64,000 bases of DNA from an uncultured Lachnospiraceae bacterium (GCA_947575805.1 CANPOY010000003.1:44813-108812); one strand, 5' to 3'. Numbered from the stretch's first letter, positions 1 through 9,237 are shown. Made by a program: numbers and translations. Notes: generated from the letters alone by a model not told the origin.

Positions 1-213
1 ATTATTTCCGAAAAGGATGTTTCCCTCCTGGACAAAGCAGACAAGGTGGAAGAAGAAATTGACGGCTTCCGCAAAAGGTTGATCAATGAACATATCGAGC
101 GTCTGAACGCGGGAGTCTGCAAACCTGAAAGCAGTGGAGTCTTTATCAACCTTGTGTCCAATCTGGAAAGGCTGGGAGACCACCTGACCTATATTGCCTA
201 TACGGTCAGGTAG
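1..213 (+). CDS. PhoU-domain protein, C-terminal fragment (gene starts before window)
   Basis: The first 70 codons are an open frame ending in TAG at 211-213. The peptide is charged and helical and ends with FINLVSNLERLGDHLTYIAY. The NLERLGDH pattern is typical of PhoU helices, either free PhoU or the cytoplasmic tail of Na/Pi cotransporters of the NptA family. In those proteins the PhoU helices bind metal clusters and regulate phosphate uptake. Only the last helices are visible, so a free PhoU cannot be told apart from a cotransporter tail. The next gene begins about 60 bases downstream on the same strand with its own ribosome site. Confidence 0.7.
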   Translation: MISEKDVSLLDKADKVEEEIDGFRKRLINEHIERLNAGVCKPESSGVFINLVSNLERLGDHLTYIAYTVR

Positions 214-275
214 ATCATCGGATAAACAGAGGCGTATGTGACTGAAGATCAGGTATGTGGAGAAAGGAGAGTAGA

Positions 276-1829
276 ATGGAGCAGCAGTTTGAATATGGCG
301 AGAACACCATTGTTGCAACGGACCAGGGGAAGGTTAAAGGGTATGGATACAGGGGGCTTCGCATTTTCAAGGGAATTCCCTATGCGAAGGCATTGCGCTT
401 TCACGCACCGGAGCCGGTGGATGCCTGGGAGGGAGTGCTGGATGTTACAAGCTATGGTTATGTGTGCCCGCTTTTGGATATGGGTAAGCCCACAGGGGAG
501 GTTATGGTGCCCCATCGCTATTGGGTGATGGACGAAAACTGCCAGAATTTGAATGTATGGACACCCGGGTGTGACGACAGGAAGCGCCCGGTTATGGTTT
601 GGCTGCATGGCGGGGGTTTTGAGGCCGGCTCGTCCATTGAACAGATAGCTTATGAAGGTGAAAACATGAGTCTTCTGGGGCAGGTGGTGGTAGTATCCGT
701 CAATCACAGGCTCAATGTGCTGGGATACTTTGATCTGTCTGATTTCGGAGAGGAATATGCCAATTCCGGCAATGCCGGAACGGATGATATAATAGCGGCG
801 CTTGGCTGGATACAAAGAAATATTGCGGCTTTTGGAGGCGATCCGGCAAATGTGACGGTATTCGGACAGTCCGGCGGCGGAGCCAAGGTGACCACCCTAT
901 TACAGTCTCCGGCGGCAGATGGCTTATTTGCCAAAGGAATTAACATGAGCGGAGTCATCGGCCCGGTGCTGGCAGATGCCACGGGAAGCGGCAGGGAACT
1001 GGCAGAGGCCATGATGGAGGATCTGGGTATAAAATCTGTCAAAGAGCTGGAAGCAGTGACTTATGCCCGGCTGGCGGAGAGCTATAAAAAGGTACGGGAG
1101 GTTTTGCGGCCCCAGGGAAAATATGTGGGCGGATGTCCTCATCCCAACGCTTATTACGCCGGAGAACCCGTGGCAAACGGCTTCCGCAGGGAGACGGCGC
1201 ATATCCCTCTCATGGTAGGATCAGTGTTTGGTGAGTTCGGTGCCTTTATGCCCGGCAGGCAGGACCGCAGCAAGATGAGCAGGGAGGACGGTGAGCGGGC
1301 TGTGATCTCGGCTTTGGGGGAGAAGGCGGCAGGAGAGATGCTGCCATTGTTTGAAAAGGCGTATCCGGGCCGCAATCCTGTGGATATGCTGCTTTTGGAT
1401 TTTATTTTCCGGCAGCCGGAAATCACCTATATCCGTATGCGAAGCGGACTGAACCAATGCACGTGGAGCTATTTGTTTGAGCAGGATTTCCGGATTGACG
1501 GCGGCCGGGTGGCCTGGCATTGCAGCGACATCCCCTATTTCTTCCATAATGCGGAGCTGGTGCCCAATACCCGGATGCCCGGGGTGGAAAAGCTGGAGGA
1601 ACAGATTTTCCGAAGCGTGATGGCTTTCGCATACACAGGTGATCCCAACAATGACACCATCCCGGAGTGGAAAGCCTCCACGCCTGACGAGGAGCATACG
1701 ATATTGTTTTCCGGAGATATAAAGGTGGCTACAAATCATGACCATGCGCTGATACCGCTTGCGGCAAAATACCTTGGCCCCTTCTTTGGCAGGGCCATGT
1801 CCGACGGCGAGGCGGAGATCCAGCATTGA
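276..1829 (+). CDS. Carboxylesterase type B family (alpha/beta hydrolase)
   Basis: A 517-residue type B carboxylesterase, which hydrolyses esters of small or medium substrates. Visible landmarks are the oxyanion-hole block VWLHGGGFEAG, the nucleophile elbow FGQSGGG (Ser at about residue 200), the acidic residue in GSVFGEFG and the histidine in WHCSDIPYFFHN. Together these form a complete Ser-Glu-His triad. The elbow reads GQSGGG instead of the common GESAGG. The start at 276 is preferred over an in-frame ATG at 255 because AAAGGAG lies 7 bases before it. No signal peptide is visible, so it is probably cytoplasmic. The substrate cannot be inferred. It converges on a bile salt hydrolase-like gene a few bases away. 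Confidence 0.88.
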   Translation: MEQQFEYGENTIVATDQGKVKGYGYRGLRIFKGIPYAKALRFHAPEPVDAWEGVLDVTSYGYVCPLLDMGKPTGEVMVPHRYWVMDENCQNLNVWTPGCDDRKRPVMVWLHGGGFEAGSSIEQIAYEGENMSLLGQVVVVSVNHRLNVLGYFDLSDFGEEYANSGNAGTDDIIAALGWIQRNIAAFGGDPANVTVFGQSGGGAKVTTLLQSPAADGLFAKGINMSGVIGPVLADATGSGRELAEAMMEDLGIKSVKELEAVTYARLAESYKKVREVLRPQGKYVGGCPHPNAYYAGEPVANGFRRETAHIPLMVGSVFGEFGAFMPGRQDRSKMSREDGERAVISALGEKAAGEMLPLFEKAYPGRNPVDMLLLDFIFRQPEITYIRMRSGLNQCTWSYLFEQDFRIDGGRVAWHCSDIPYFFHNAELVPNTRMPGVEKLEEQIFRSVMAFAYTGDPNNDTIPEWKASTPDEEHTILFSGDIKVATNHDHALIPLAAKYLGPFFGRAMSDGEAEIQH

Positions 1830-1834
1830 GGAGG

Positions 1835-2809
1835 TCAATTCTGCCATAAAATATTCTGTTCCCGCAATACCGGATAAGAGATCAGACGGCTGCTTTCGAG
1901 ATTTTCTTTTTTCATATCTACGGCAGTGATTTGGCTGTTGTCGTAGGTGGTGTAATAATAGATGCCCTTGTCTGCATTGCAGCAGCAGGAATAAAGCGTC
2001 ACTTCGTATTTTCCGTCTCCTGTACAGGAGCAGCCCCGCTGCTGTTCCACACTCTTTAAAATGTGGAAGAACTGGCTCACGCTCTCGGCTTCCGAGGAGC
2101 CGCAGCGGGAGTTTAACAGGGTAAAAGCAGCTTTTACAAAGCGGGAGGCAGAGGAGAGATCTCCGGGGAGCCCCATGGCGCCCATACCATAGCAGTATGG
2201 CTTCAGGTTAAGTCTCTCGCAGAAGTGATTTACCGGATTATCGGCGGAGAGGGCCATATAATTGTTTAAATTGGTCATATGGTAGTCGAAGGGCGGATTA
2301 TTGGTCAGAAGTCCCACCGGATTGTCGTAAACCTTTAAGCCTTCCTGAACAGATTCCACCGTGATGCTGCCGTCTTTTCCGGATATGATCCAGTGCAGGG
2401 ATGCGGGGGGAAGCTCATCATGAAAGGAAAGGGATACCAGATTCAGCCGGTCCAGCTTATCCTTCGCCTGGGAGATGGTGGCACACCGGCTCAGGATCCA
2501 GGGGATGAATTCGAAGGAAGCAATGTTGTCCATTCCCTCTTTACAGGAATTGTAAACCGCGTTTCCGGGGAAATTCAGGCCTGCCATGCTAAGGCCCGCT
2601 TCATTGGTGGCCTCGTAATAAAGCGGATAGTCGTCCAAAACATAAGCCATGCCGATCATGGCATAGTGCTGGGAAATTGTCTCTGCATTTCGAAAACGGA
2701 AAGGAAAATTTCTGGGTGTGACGGTTATTTCTTCATGGTAGGAATAATCCAGGTCGAGATTTCGGCCAAAGTAAAGGTCCTGATTATGAAAAGCAGCTGC
2801 TGTACACAT
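1835..2809 (-). CDS. Choloylglycine hydrolase / bile salt hydrolase family protein
   Basis: A 324-residue N-terminal-nucleophile hydrolase. It begins MCTAAAF, so removal of Met exposes Cys2, the catalytic nucleophile of bile salt hydrolases and penicillin V acylases. Other family residues are present: Arg16 and Asp19 in FGRNLDLDY, Asn in TNEAGLSMAGLNF, Asn in TNNPPFDYH, and Arg in LPGDLSSASRF. The C-terminal YTTYDNSQI is also typical. Length matches the family (315-330). These enzymes release glycine or taurine from conjugated bile acids. The motif pattern favours bile salt hydrolase over penicillin acylase, but substrate is an inference. A strong GGAGG precedes the start. Confidence 0.88.
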   Translation of the reverse strand: MCTAAAFHNQDLYFGRNLDLDYSYHEEITVTPRNFPFRFRNAETISQHYAMIGMAYVLDDYPLYYEATNEAGLSMAGLNFPGNAVYNSCKEGMDNIASFEFIPWILSRCATISQAKDKLDRLNLVSLSFHDELPPASLHWIISGKDGSITVESVQEGLKVYDNPVGLLTNNPPFDYHMTNLNNYMALSADNPVNHFCERLNLKPYCYGMGAMGLPGDLSSASRFVKAAFTLLNSRCGSSEAESVSQFFHILKSVEQQRGCSCTGDGKYEVTLYSCCCNADKGIYYYTTYDNSQITAVDMKKENLESSRLISYPVLREQNILWQN

Positions 2810-2878
2810 TTGGTTACCTCCTGTTTGCTTCTATTGTTCGTTTCTACAGCAAAACCTATGCAAAAAATTTAAAAACCG

Positions 2879-3733
2879 TTATGCTTCTTCGCTCTTCTGG
2901 CAGTCGGGGCAGTACACACTGCTTCTGCCTCCCACCACTATGCGGCGCAATTTATTTCCGCAGACGGGACAGGGCTGTCCGCCCCGGCCGTAAACCTGGA
3001 AAAACGGGGTATTGCGGTAATTCCGGCCTTTGGATTGCAGATAGTCTTCTGATGTGATTTCATTCTTTTCGGTAAAAAAGGTCAGACGCTCCGGGACGGC
3101 GGCAGCGACTCTTTCCCAATCCTCCTGCTTTAAGCTGTTGGCCGGCCGGGCGGGATAGATTCCGGCTGTAAATAAGATTTCGTCGGAATAAATATTTCCG
3201 ATCCCGGCAACCCCGTTTTGATCCAGCAGACATTCCTTCACGGTCTTTCTGCGCTTTCCGAAACGGGCCTGCAGATATGCCGGGGTAAGCGCAGCATCAA
3301 AGGGTTCTATGCCCAGCTTCCCGATTCCGGTGTAGGTATCTGCCTCGTTCTCCCGAAGCAGCCAGAAACGTCCGAAGCGCCGCATGTCGGAAAATCGCAG
3401 CTCCAGGGCAGGCAAGCTTTCCGGGGAGCCGCTGAGGCTGAAAATAATGTGGGTATGAGCTTCTTCCGGCAGGTCTGCGGGAGTCAGCAGCAGGCAGCCA
3501 GTCATGCGCAGATGCAGGATAATCCGGTCATGACTGCGCAAATGTAGGATCAGGAACTTTCCCCGCCGCTCCATGTGGGAAATGATCTGTCCGGTCACAA
3601 GCCGGCAGAATTCCTCAGCATTGGGGTAAGCGGTGATTTCCGGGCGTTTCACGGTGACATTTGTGATGGTAAGTCCCCGGAGCCGGGGCTCCAGCACTCT
3701 TTTAACGGTTTCAACTTCGGGTAATTCCGGCAT
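2879..3733 (-). CDS. mutM: Formamidopyrimidine-DNA glycosylase
   Basis: A 284-residue Fpg/MutM protein that excises oxidised purines (8-oxoguanine, FapyG) and nicks the abasic site. The start is fixed by MPELPEVETV: processed Pro2 is the Schiff-base nucleophile and Glu3 the acid. An open frame continues 69 codons upstream but lacks family similarity and is rejected as coding. The lysine-containing beta-turn GRRGKFLILHL, the helix-two-turns-helix region with NGVAGIGNIYSDEILF, and the C-terminal zinc finger CPVC-X16-CPDC are all present. Length is normal. The gene appears monocistronic. Confidence 0.96.
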   Translation of the reverse strand: MPELPEVETVKRVLEPRLRGLTITNVTVKRPEITAYPNAEEFCRLVTGQIISHMERRGKFLILHLRSHDRIILHLRMTGCLLLTPADLPEEAHTHIIFSLSGSPESLPALELRFSDMRRFGRFWLLRENEADTYTGIGKLGIEPFDAALTPAYLQARFGKRRKTVKECLLDQNGVAGIGNIYSDEILFTAGIYPARPANSLKQEDWERVAAAVPERLTFFTEKNEITSEDYLQSKGRNYRNTPFFQVYGRGGQPCPVCGNKLRRIVVGGRSSVYCPDCQKSEEA

Positions 3734-4117
3734 GGTATTCACTGTCCTTTCTGAGGCTGTGGACTCCTCTTTTGCTTCTTTGCGTTTCTGTAAGAATACT
3801 ATTATCATATTTGATCTTGCAGGTAAAATCAATATGGGAATCCTTAAGATTACAGAATCGAGTGCAAAAGGGTTTGACAAAGTGGAAGCTGCGTATTGTC
3901 CGTGAGATCGTAGGGGACAGGGCCAGCATACTTCCGGCAAGAGGGGAATTTAGTTCTCTGGAGAAGTACACGGATCCGGCAAATCCAAACAGTGTGAAGG
4001 AATAGCTGGCAGAGTACTGAAATTTGGTTGATGCGGCGGCTCTTTTTTGTTATGATGGTCAAAAGAAGTGGCGGCCTGGGGCAGAGGCTTAAGCCTGGAA
4101 GGGTATGGGGTGACGGT
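3734..4117. other. Intergenic region between mutM and the propeller gene
   Basis: About 380 bases separate the divergent mutM and propeller genes. Apart from the promoter at 4028-4056, no convincing gene or hairpin is visible. Open frames cross the region on both strands but have low-complexity translations and no ribosome sites, so none is called. Confidence 0.5.
4028..4056 (+). promoter_or_regulatory. Sigma-A-type promoter for the propeller gene
   Basis: TTGATG (4028-4033), a 17-base spacer and TATGAT (4051-4056) form a good vegetative promoter about 60 bases before the chosen start at 4118. Its position argues against the longer upstream in-frame extension being translated. Confidence 0.55.
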
Positions 4118-4975
4118 ATGGAACATATAGCAGAGTTGGGTGGAATTGTAACAGGCTTCCATATCACAGAGCAGTACATTGACTGCATGTGTGGGAAAAG
4201 ACTGGTTAAAATTGATAAATCCTCCCGGGACATTGTCTTTCAAAAGACGATCCTTGAGAAGGAGGGTTTATCGAGAAAACTGATTGCAGACGAGGACCAG
4301 ATCTTTGTATATGATTTTTGCACACTCTATATATTAAATCAAAAGGATTATGAGCTGGTTGGCAAATGGCAGTTAGGCCATGATTTGAGCTCTGATATAT
4401 GCGGGATTGCAGTTGACGGTGATACTGTATATTGTTCCATCCGAAACGGAAAGATAATTACCCTTGACAGGCGGTCTTTTCAGGTCAAGGAGTTTATTAT
4501 TTGCGAAAGCAGTATGTGGAGCGTTAAAACATATGGATCCTATCTGGTATGCGGAACAGTGGAGGGGAAATTGCTGCTATTGGATAAAGCTGCATTTTCC
4601 GTTGTAAATCAGATTGTTTTAGGGAAGAAAAATATCGGCGATCTGTATATCGACGGAGAAACCTTATATGCCGCAGGTCATGACGGAAAGCTTTTTAAAA
4701 TCAGTATGCGGAATTTTGAAATGGAGACCGTCATCAGGAATGTACATAAAAAAATGTTTTTCTGTGCGGGAATGTACGGGGATATGCTGGTAACGGTTTC
4801 ATATCCCTGCTCGGAAATCGCTTTTTGGGATAAAGATACTTTGGAAAAGATAAAAGTAATGAATATTCCGTTAAAATTGTCTGGGTGCACACAGATAGAA
4901 GGCAGCTTCATGTACCTGTCTTCCCGCAATATTTTAGGGATTGACAGGATTGATTTAGGCGGCAATATGAAATGA
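4118..4975 (+). CDS. Beta-propeller (PQQ/WD40-like) repeat protein of unknown function
   Basis: A 285-residue protein made of repeated units of about 40 residues with the pattern 'DGDTVYCSIRNGKIITLDRR' and 'DGETLYAAGHDGKLFKISMR', the signature of PQQ-like or WD40-like propeller blades. No signal peptide or membrane segment is visible, so it is probably cytoplasmic. The start at 4118 has GGGG seven bases upstream and lies just after a promoter. Codon use is A+T-richer than that of flanking housekeeping genes, like the next gene, which suggests a shared acquired segment. Propellers usually serve as interaction scaffolds; no specific function can be assigned. Confidence 0.7.
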   Translation: MEHIAELGGIVTGFHITEQYIDCMCGKRLVKIDKSSRDIVFQKTILEKEGLSRKLIADEDQIFVYDFCTLYILNQKDYELVGKWQLGHDLSSDICGIAVDGDTVYCSIRNGKIITLDRRSFQVKEFIICESSMWSVKTYGSYLVCGTVEGKLLLLDKAAFSVVNQIVLGKKNIGDLYIDGETLYAAGHDGKLFKISMRNFEMETVIRNVHKKMFFCAGMYGDMLVTVSYPCSEIAFWDKDTLEKIKVMNIPLKLSGCTQIEGSFMYLSSRNILGIDRIDLGGNMK

Positions 4976-5032
4976 TGCGGTGCAGGCATGTCCGGAAGTA
5001 TGAATAATGGAAGATCAGAGGAGAAGCATAAA

Positions 5033-5635
5033 ATGGCAAAATTGATTATAATATGTGGTCCGCAGGCAGTAGGGAAAATGACAGTCGCAGAAAGTCTGAG
5101 GGATAAGCTCAAATATAATATGATGATGAACCATGACAGTATAGAGGTATCTGACAGGATATTTGGATTTGGCACTCCGGCACAGAAAGAGTTTAGCGCT
5201 GCTTTTAGAGAAAAGGCTTTTGATCTTGCGGTAAAGCATAATGTTGATTTCATATTTACTTATGTCTGTGCTTTTGAGATGCCGCAGGAGCGGGCGTATT
5301 TATCAAAAGTAGCGGACCTTTTTACCACCAATGGAGGGGAGTTCTATTTTGTCGAATTGCTGGCAAGTCTGGAAGCCAGACTTGAAAGGAATGAGACTCC
5401 TCACAGGTTGGAGCGAAAAGCGTCGAAAAGGGATACAGTATGGAGCAGAGCCAATTTATTAAGAGATGCCGAAAAGCATAAGCTGAATTCAGATGACGGG
5501 GAAATCTGGTTTCAGAATCATATAAAGATAGATAATACAAATCTTCGTCCGGATGAAGCAGCAGATATAATCATAGAGAAGTTCAGGCTTACTGCGAATG
5601 AGAAAGAAGAAAAGGAATACCGTTTTGGGGTGTAA
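5033..5635 (+). CDS. P-loop nucleoside/small-molecule kinase-like protein
   Basis: A 200-residue P-loop NTPase. The N-terminus reads IIICGPQAVGKMTV, a Walker A motif (GxxxxGKM/T) as in shikimate-kinase-like and zeta-toxin-like kinases. Further in, LEARLERN-x-TPHR resembles the arginine-rich LID region of small kinases. The start at 5033 has AGAGGAG nine bases upstream; an earlier in-frame ATG at 4988 lacks a site. No antitoxin partner is adjacent, so a toxin role is not supported. Substrate unknown. It probably forms a transcription unit with the upstream propeller gene, since the gap is under 60 bases. Confidence 0.72.
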   Translation: MAKLIIICGPQAVGKMTVAESLRDKLKYNMMMNHDSIEVSDRIFGFGTPAQKEFSAAFREKAFDLAVKHNVDFIFTYVCAFEMPQERAYLSKVADLFTTNGGEFYFVELLASLEARLERNETPHRLERKASKRDTVWSRANLLRDAEKHKLNSDDGEIWFQNHIKIDNTNLRPDEAADIIIEKFRLTANEKEEKEYRFGV

Positions 5636-5657
5636 ATCTTTGTTTGCAGGGTGCGCC

Positions 5658-5904
5658 ATGTGCTTAGAGATCAGGAAACTCAGCATAGATGACGGATGTG
5701 ACATCTATGAAATGCTGCAGGAAATAATTGCTTTTCTTTATGAGTTTGAAAAGATATACTCTTTTCAGGATGGCAATGGGCGTGTTGGCAGACTGATTAT
5801 GTTTAAGAAGTGTCTGCGAACCGGGATATTTGACAGATACCAGCCTGGCGGCACAGGACAGGTTTAAGGATTATATGGATTATTTTGTAGAATACAGGGA
5901 CTGA
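5658..5904 (+). pseudogene. Decayed GNAT acetyltransferase / Fic-domain remnant
   Basis: The segment opens with MCLEIRKLSIDDGCDIYEML, which looks like the N-terminus of clostridial GNAT acetyltransferases. After one residue block it jumps to FEKIYSFQDGNGRVGRLIMF, the Fic active-site motif HPFxDGNGRxxR with the catalytic His replaced by Tyr. That frame ends at 5867. In another frame, 5824-5904 encodes GYLTDTSLAAQDRFKDYMDY, which matches the usual C-terminus of such Fic proteins. At least two internal deletions and a frameshift therefore separate three real protein pieces. It is not expected to make a functional AMP-transferase. Confidence 0.75.
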
Positions 5905-5936
5905 ATGATAACAGAAAAACGGTGGTTATAGAGATA

Positions 5937-7298
5937 ATGCAGAAGAAAGAGGAAGGACTCCTCAACCATAAGGAATTTTATAAAACGCTGACAAGGCTGG
6001 CCCTGCCCATTGCATTTCAAAGCCTGATGCTTGCAGCGGTAGCGGCAGGGGATGCGTTGATGCTTGGAAAGGTTGCACAGGACGAGATGACGGCCGTTTC
6101 CCTTGCGACGCAGATTCAGTTTATCCAGAATATGATCCTGGGAGCCATTGCGGGGGCGGGAGCGATCCTTGGTGCCCAGTATTGGGGAAAAGGCGACAAG
6201 TATACGCTGGAGAATATTTTTAATATGATACTTCGCTTCAGCGGTATGGTATCTGTTCTGTTCTTCCTTGCATGTGAGCTGGCTCCGGAGCTGCTCATGC
6301 ACATTTTTACCCCGGATACCGCGCTGATTGCCATTGGCAGCTCCTATCTTCGCATTGCGGGATGGTCTTACCTGCTTACGGGTATCTCTCAGTGTTATCT
6401 GACAATTATGAAGGTATCGGATCATGTAAAGCCCTGTGCGTTGATCAGCACCTGTGCCGTGCTTTTGAATATCGGACTCAATGCCGTCTTTATTTTCGGA
6501 CTCCTCGGTATGCCGAAAATGCAGGCCAGAGGCGCCGCGCTTGCTACTACCCTGTCCCGAATCATCGAACTTGCCCTGTGTATTGGCATATCGTTAAAAT
6601 CGTCGTATATCCGTCCGGTTTTTGCGCGGTTTCTAAAGCTGCCCGGACAGCTTAAGACTGATTTTGCCAGGCAGTGCCTGCCGCTTATGGGCGGATCTTT
6701 GTGTTGGGGCATTGGTTTTACCTCGTATTCAGCGATTATGGGACATATGGGAACCGATGCCGCGGCCGCCAATTCCGTAGCGGCGGTGGTACGGGATTTG
6801 ATCTGCTGCATGTGCAATGGTATTGGCAGTGCCGCAGGAATTATGGTGGGGAATGAACTCGGTGCGGGACGCCTTGACCGGGGGAAGGCTTATGGAATCA
6901 AGCTTAAAAATATTTCCTACCTCATTGGCTTTTTGTCTGCTGTCCTTGTGCTTGCCGCGACGCCGCTTATTACAGGAATGGTGGTTCTGACGGCTCAGGC
7001 AGGGGAGTATCTTCTGGGAATGATGGCGGTTATGGCTGTTTATATGATCGGGCGCTGTATCAATACCGTTGTGATAAACGGCGTACTGGATGGGGGCGGG
7101 GATACTCTGTTTGATATGTACAGCCTGATCGTCTGTATGTGGATGATTGCCATTCCTCTTGCGCTTGCGGGTGCATTTGTGCTGCACTGGCCGCCGGTTC
7201 TGGTTTATGGGTGTACCTGCCTGGATGAGGTGGGGAAGATTCCGTGGGTATTGGTGCGGTTTCGGAAATACAAGTGGGTACAGGATTTAACGCGGTAG
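5937..7298 (+). CDS. MATE family multidrug/Na+ efflux transporter
   Basis: A 453-residue polytopic protein with about 12 hydrophobic segments. The N-terminal half opens with LALPIAFQSLMLAAVAAGDALMLGKV, the MATE hallmark, and both halves carry the internal repeat typical of this family (for example IGSSYLRIAGWSYLLTGISQ and MVGNELGAGRLDRG). Members export cationic drugs or metabolites using Na+ or H+ gradients. ATG at 5937 is preferred; a GTG at 5922 is an alternative, and neither has a strong ribosome site. The gene follows the Fic remnant and precedes a radical SAM gene, so it may be the functional end of an eroded cluster. Confidence 0.92.
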   Translation: MQKKEEGLLNHKEFYKTLTRLALPIAFQSLMLAAVAAGDALMLGKVAQDEMTAVSLATQIQFIQNMILGAIAGAGAILGAQYWGKGDKYTLENIFNMILRFSGMVSVLFFLACELAPELLMHIFTPDTALIAIGSSYLRIAGWSYLLTGISQCYLTIMKVSDHVKPCALISTCAVLLNIGLNAVFIFGLLGMPKMQARGAALATTLSRIIELALCIGISLKSSYIRPVFARFLKLPGQLKTDFARQCLPLMGGSLCWGIGFTSYSAIMGHMGTDAAAANSVAAVVRDLICCMCNGIGSAAGIMVGNELGAGRLDRGKAYGIKLKNISYLIGFLSAVLVLAATPLITGMVVLTAQAGEYLLGMMAVMAVYMIGRCINTVVINGVLDGGGDTLFDMYSLIVCMWMIAIPLALAGAFVLHWPPVLVYGCTCLDEVGKIPWVLVRFRKYKWVQDLTR

Positions 7299-7332
7299 AT
7301 TTACGAAAAGGAACAGATTTTAGGAGAGCATT

Positions 7333-8085
7333 ATGAACAAATATTTAAAAAATTTGAACAGAATAGAATTTGTGGTAACAATGGCCTGTACCGGCCGCTG
7401 TAAGCACTGCTCCGAGGGAGAGCATACTTCCACCGGAGTACATATAGACGGGGAGGCCGGGGCGCGGGCAGTGCGGGATTTATGCGGTTCTTACGATATT
7501 CAGTCCCTTATGACCTTTGGAGGCGAGCCTCTGCTGTATCCCGAGGATGTGTGTAAAATTCATGAGGCGGCAAGGGAGTGTGGGATACCGAAAAGACAGC
7601 TGATTACCAACGGATTTTTCAGCCGGGATAAAGGGCGGATCCGGGAGGTGGTCTGCTGTCTGGCGGAAAGCGGGGTCAATCAAATCCTTCTGTCCGCAGA
7701 TGCTTTTCATCAGGAAACCATACCCCTGGAGACAGTGCTGTACTTCGGGGAGTGTGTGACAAAGGAAGGAATACCTGTGAAGACGAGTCCGGCTTATCTT
7801 GTGAGCAGGGAGCATGATAATCCATACAATATGCGAACAAGGGAAATCCTGGAGGCCTTTGCAAACAGCCACATTCCGGCAGGCGACGGTAATGTCATTT
7901 TTCCTGCCGGGAATGCAATGAAGTATCTCAGTGAATATTTTGAGGATGGTGCAGAATATACAAATCCTTATGATGAGGATCCTGCGGATCTGCATACTGT
8001 CAGCTTTAACCCGGACGGAAGCGCTTTGGGCGGAAATATAAACCGGGACCGCATTCTGGATATAATTGCGGCGTATAGGTTGTGA
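7333..8085 (+). CDS. Radical SAM domain protein
   Basis: A 250-residue protein with the [4Fe-4S] motif CTGRCKHC (Cys19, Cys23, Cys26; CX3CX2C) in the block EFVVTMACTGRCKHCSEGEH, followed by MTFGGEPLLYPE, the GGEP motif that contacts SAM. It is shorter than SPASM-containing radical SAM enzymes and lacks a C-terminal cysteine cluster, so no auxiliary clusters are expected. No precursor peptide gene was found nearby. The ribosome site AGGAGAG lies close before the start. Reaction and substrate are unknown. Confidence 0.85.
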   Translation: MNKYLKNLNRIEFVVTMACTGRCKHCSEGEHTSTGVHIDGEAGARAVRDLCGSYDIQSLMTFGGEPLLYPEDVCKIHEAARECGIPKRQLITNGFFSRDKGRIREVVCCLAESGVNQILLSADAFHQETIPLETVLYFGECVTKEGIPVKTSPAYLVSREHDNPYNMRTREILEAFANSHIPAGDGNVIFPAGNAMKYLSEYFEDGAEYTNPYDEDPADLHTVSFNPDGSALGGNINRDRILDIIAAYRL

Positions 8086-8156
8086 CATGGGAGGCAGTGT
8101 GAGAAGATCTTCAAACGCTCGCAGCAAGGTCTGCTTACGATGTCTGTTATTAGTGC

Positions 8157-9218
8157 TTACCGCGTTTTTTCTATTTCTGCAATTTCATGAATGAGCTCAG
8201 AAAATCCCTCTGAATCTGATTCTAATAAACCATGCGTCATGTTTTCCATTAAATACATTTGCTTATACGGCGCATTTACCTGCTCAAAATACTGTTGTGC
8301 TAATGTATAGTTTGTTTGATAATCCTTATCTCCGTTTATGTTATAAAATGGCACCTGGTAATCAACTCTGCCTTTTAATGAAAAAGAAGCAAATTCCTCA
8401 GAAGCAAAAAAATCCAAATAGATGCTCATATCTCTTTTGAAATAGTCCAGCCAGTCAATAATGGAATAATTGGGATTCAATATTATTGTTGTAATGAAAT
8501 TGTAATCAGAACCATTCACCATCATATCATAGCCATATTTCTGCATGATTGCATTTCTTGCGGTAATGTGTTCCATCGTAACATGATCCGGAGTCAGCTG
8601 ATTTATTAATTGTAAGGTTTCTTGATCACCTTCTGCCCATAGTAAAGCCTCCTGCCGAAACGCCTCTTCATTTTCTATGTAATCGACAAGCTGTCCGGTC
8701 CCAATAAAACATTCATAATATTCCGGATATTCAAGTACCAGGTTTGCTCCGTAAATAGATCCCCATGAGTGTCCGAGAATCGTCAGCTTATCTTTTGAAA
8801 GGTAATCCAGTATAAACTCTGTTACTTCCTTTCCGTCTGTCAGAAATAGTTCCCGTGTCAATACAATATCATTCTGCTTTGTGTCGTAACTTTTCCCACA
8901 ATTACGCTGATCCCATGTTACCACAGTATATACATCTGCCCATTTTCTGGTAAATGCGTAATCAATTTCACTGGTTGCCGATCCGGGTCCGCCATGTAGA
9001 TAAAGCAAGACCGGATTATCTATATCTTCTCCATAGACATTAATCCACTGCTTTGTACCATTAACATCAATGTACATTGATTCATTAATGCCGCCATCAG
9101 GAGTCTGACTGTAAATTGCCCTTCCTGCTGCTCTGATCAAAAAGAATGCGGCGGCCAATATAACAATAGCAAATGCCATCCATTTGATGATGTTTAAGAT
9201 TTTGCTTTTTTTCTGCAT
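8157..9218 (-). CDS. Membrane-anchored alpha/beta hydrolase, proline iminopeptidase-like (S33)
   Basis: A 353-residue protein with an N-terminal membrane anchor at about residues 10-32, so the catalytic domain should be extracytoplasmic. The hydrolase core shows LYLHGGPGSATSE (oxyanion hole of prolyl aminopeptidases), VVTWDQRNCGKS, and nucleophile elbow GHSWGS. The catalytic His lies in ENMTHGLLES. This is the peptidase family S33 pattern, although relatives also hydrolyse esters and lactones. The coding sequence is noticeably A+T-rich. AAGGGG eight bases before the ATG supports the start. It lies 19 bases downstream of the unknown papain-like gene and is probably cotranscribed with it. Confidence 0.85.
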   Translation of the reverse strand: MQKKSKILNIIKWMAFAIVILAAAFFLIRAAGRAIYSQTPDGGINESMYIDVNGTKQWINVYGEDIDNPVLLYLHGGPGSATSEIDYAFTRKWADVYTVVTWDQRNCGKSYDTKQNDIVLTRELFLTDGKEVTEFILDYLSKDKLTILGHSWGSIYGANLVLEYPEYYECFIGTGQLVDYIENEEAFRQEALLWAEGDQETLQLINQLTPDHVTMEHITARNAIMQKYGYDMMVNGSDYNFITTIILNPNYSIIDWLDYFKRDMSIYLDFFASEEFASFSLKGRVDYQVPFYNINGDKDYQTNYTLAQQYFEQVNAPYKQMYLMENMTHGLLESDSEGFSELIHEIAEIEKTR

Positions 9219-9237
9219 CTAGATACCCCTTGTTATA

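Noticed and set aside
3731..3940. N-terminal extension of MutM by 69 codons
   Set aside because: Fpg enzymes need Pro2 as the nucleophile, so MPELPEVETV must be the mature start.
5033..5635. Zeta-type toxin
   Set aside because: The P-loop kinase fold fits, but no antitoxin gene lies beside it and the zeta-specific motifs are not clear.
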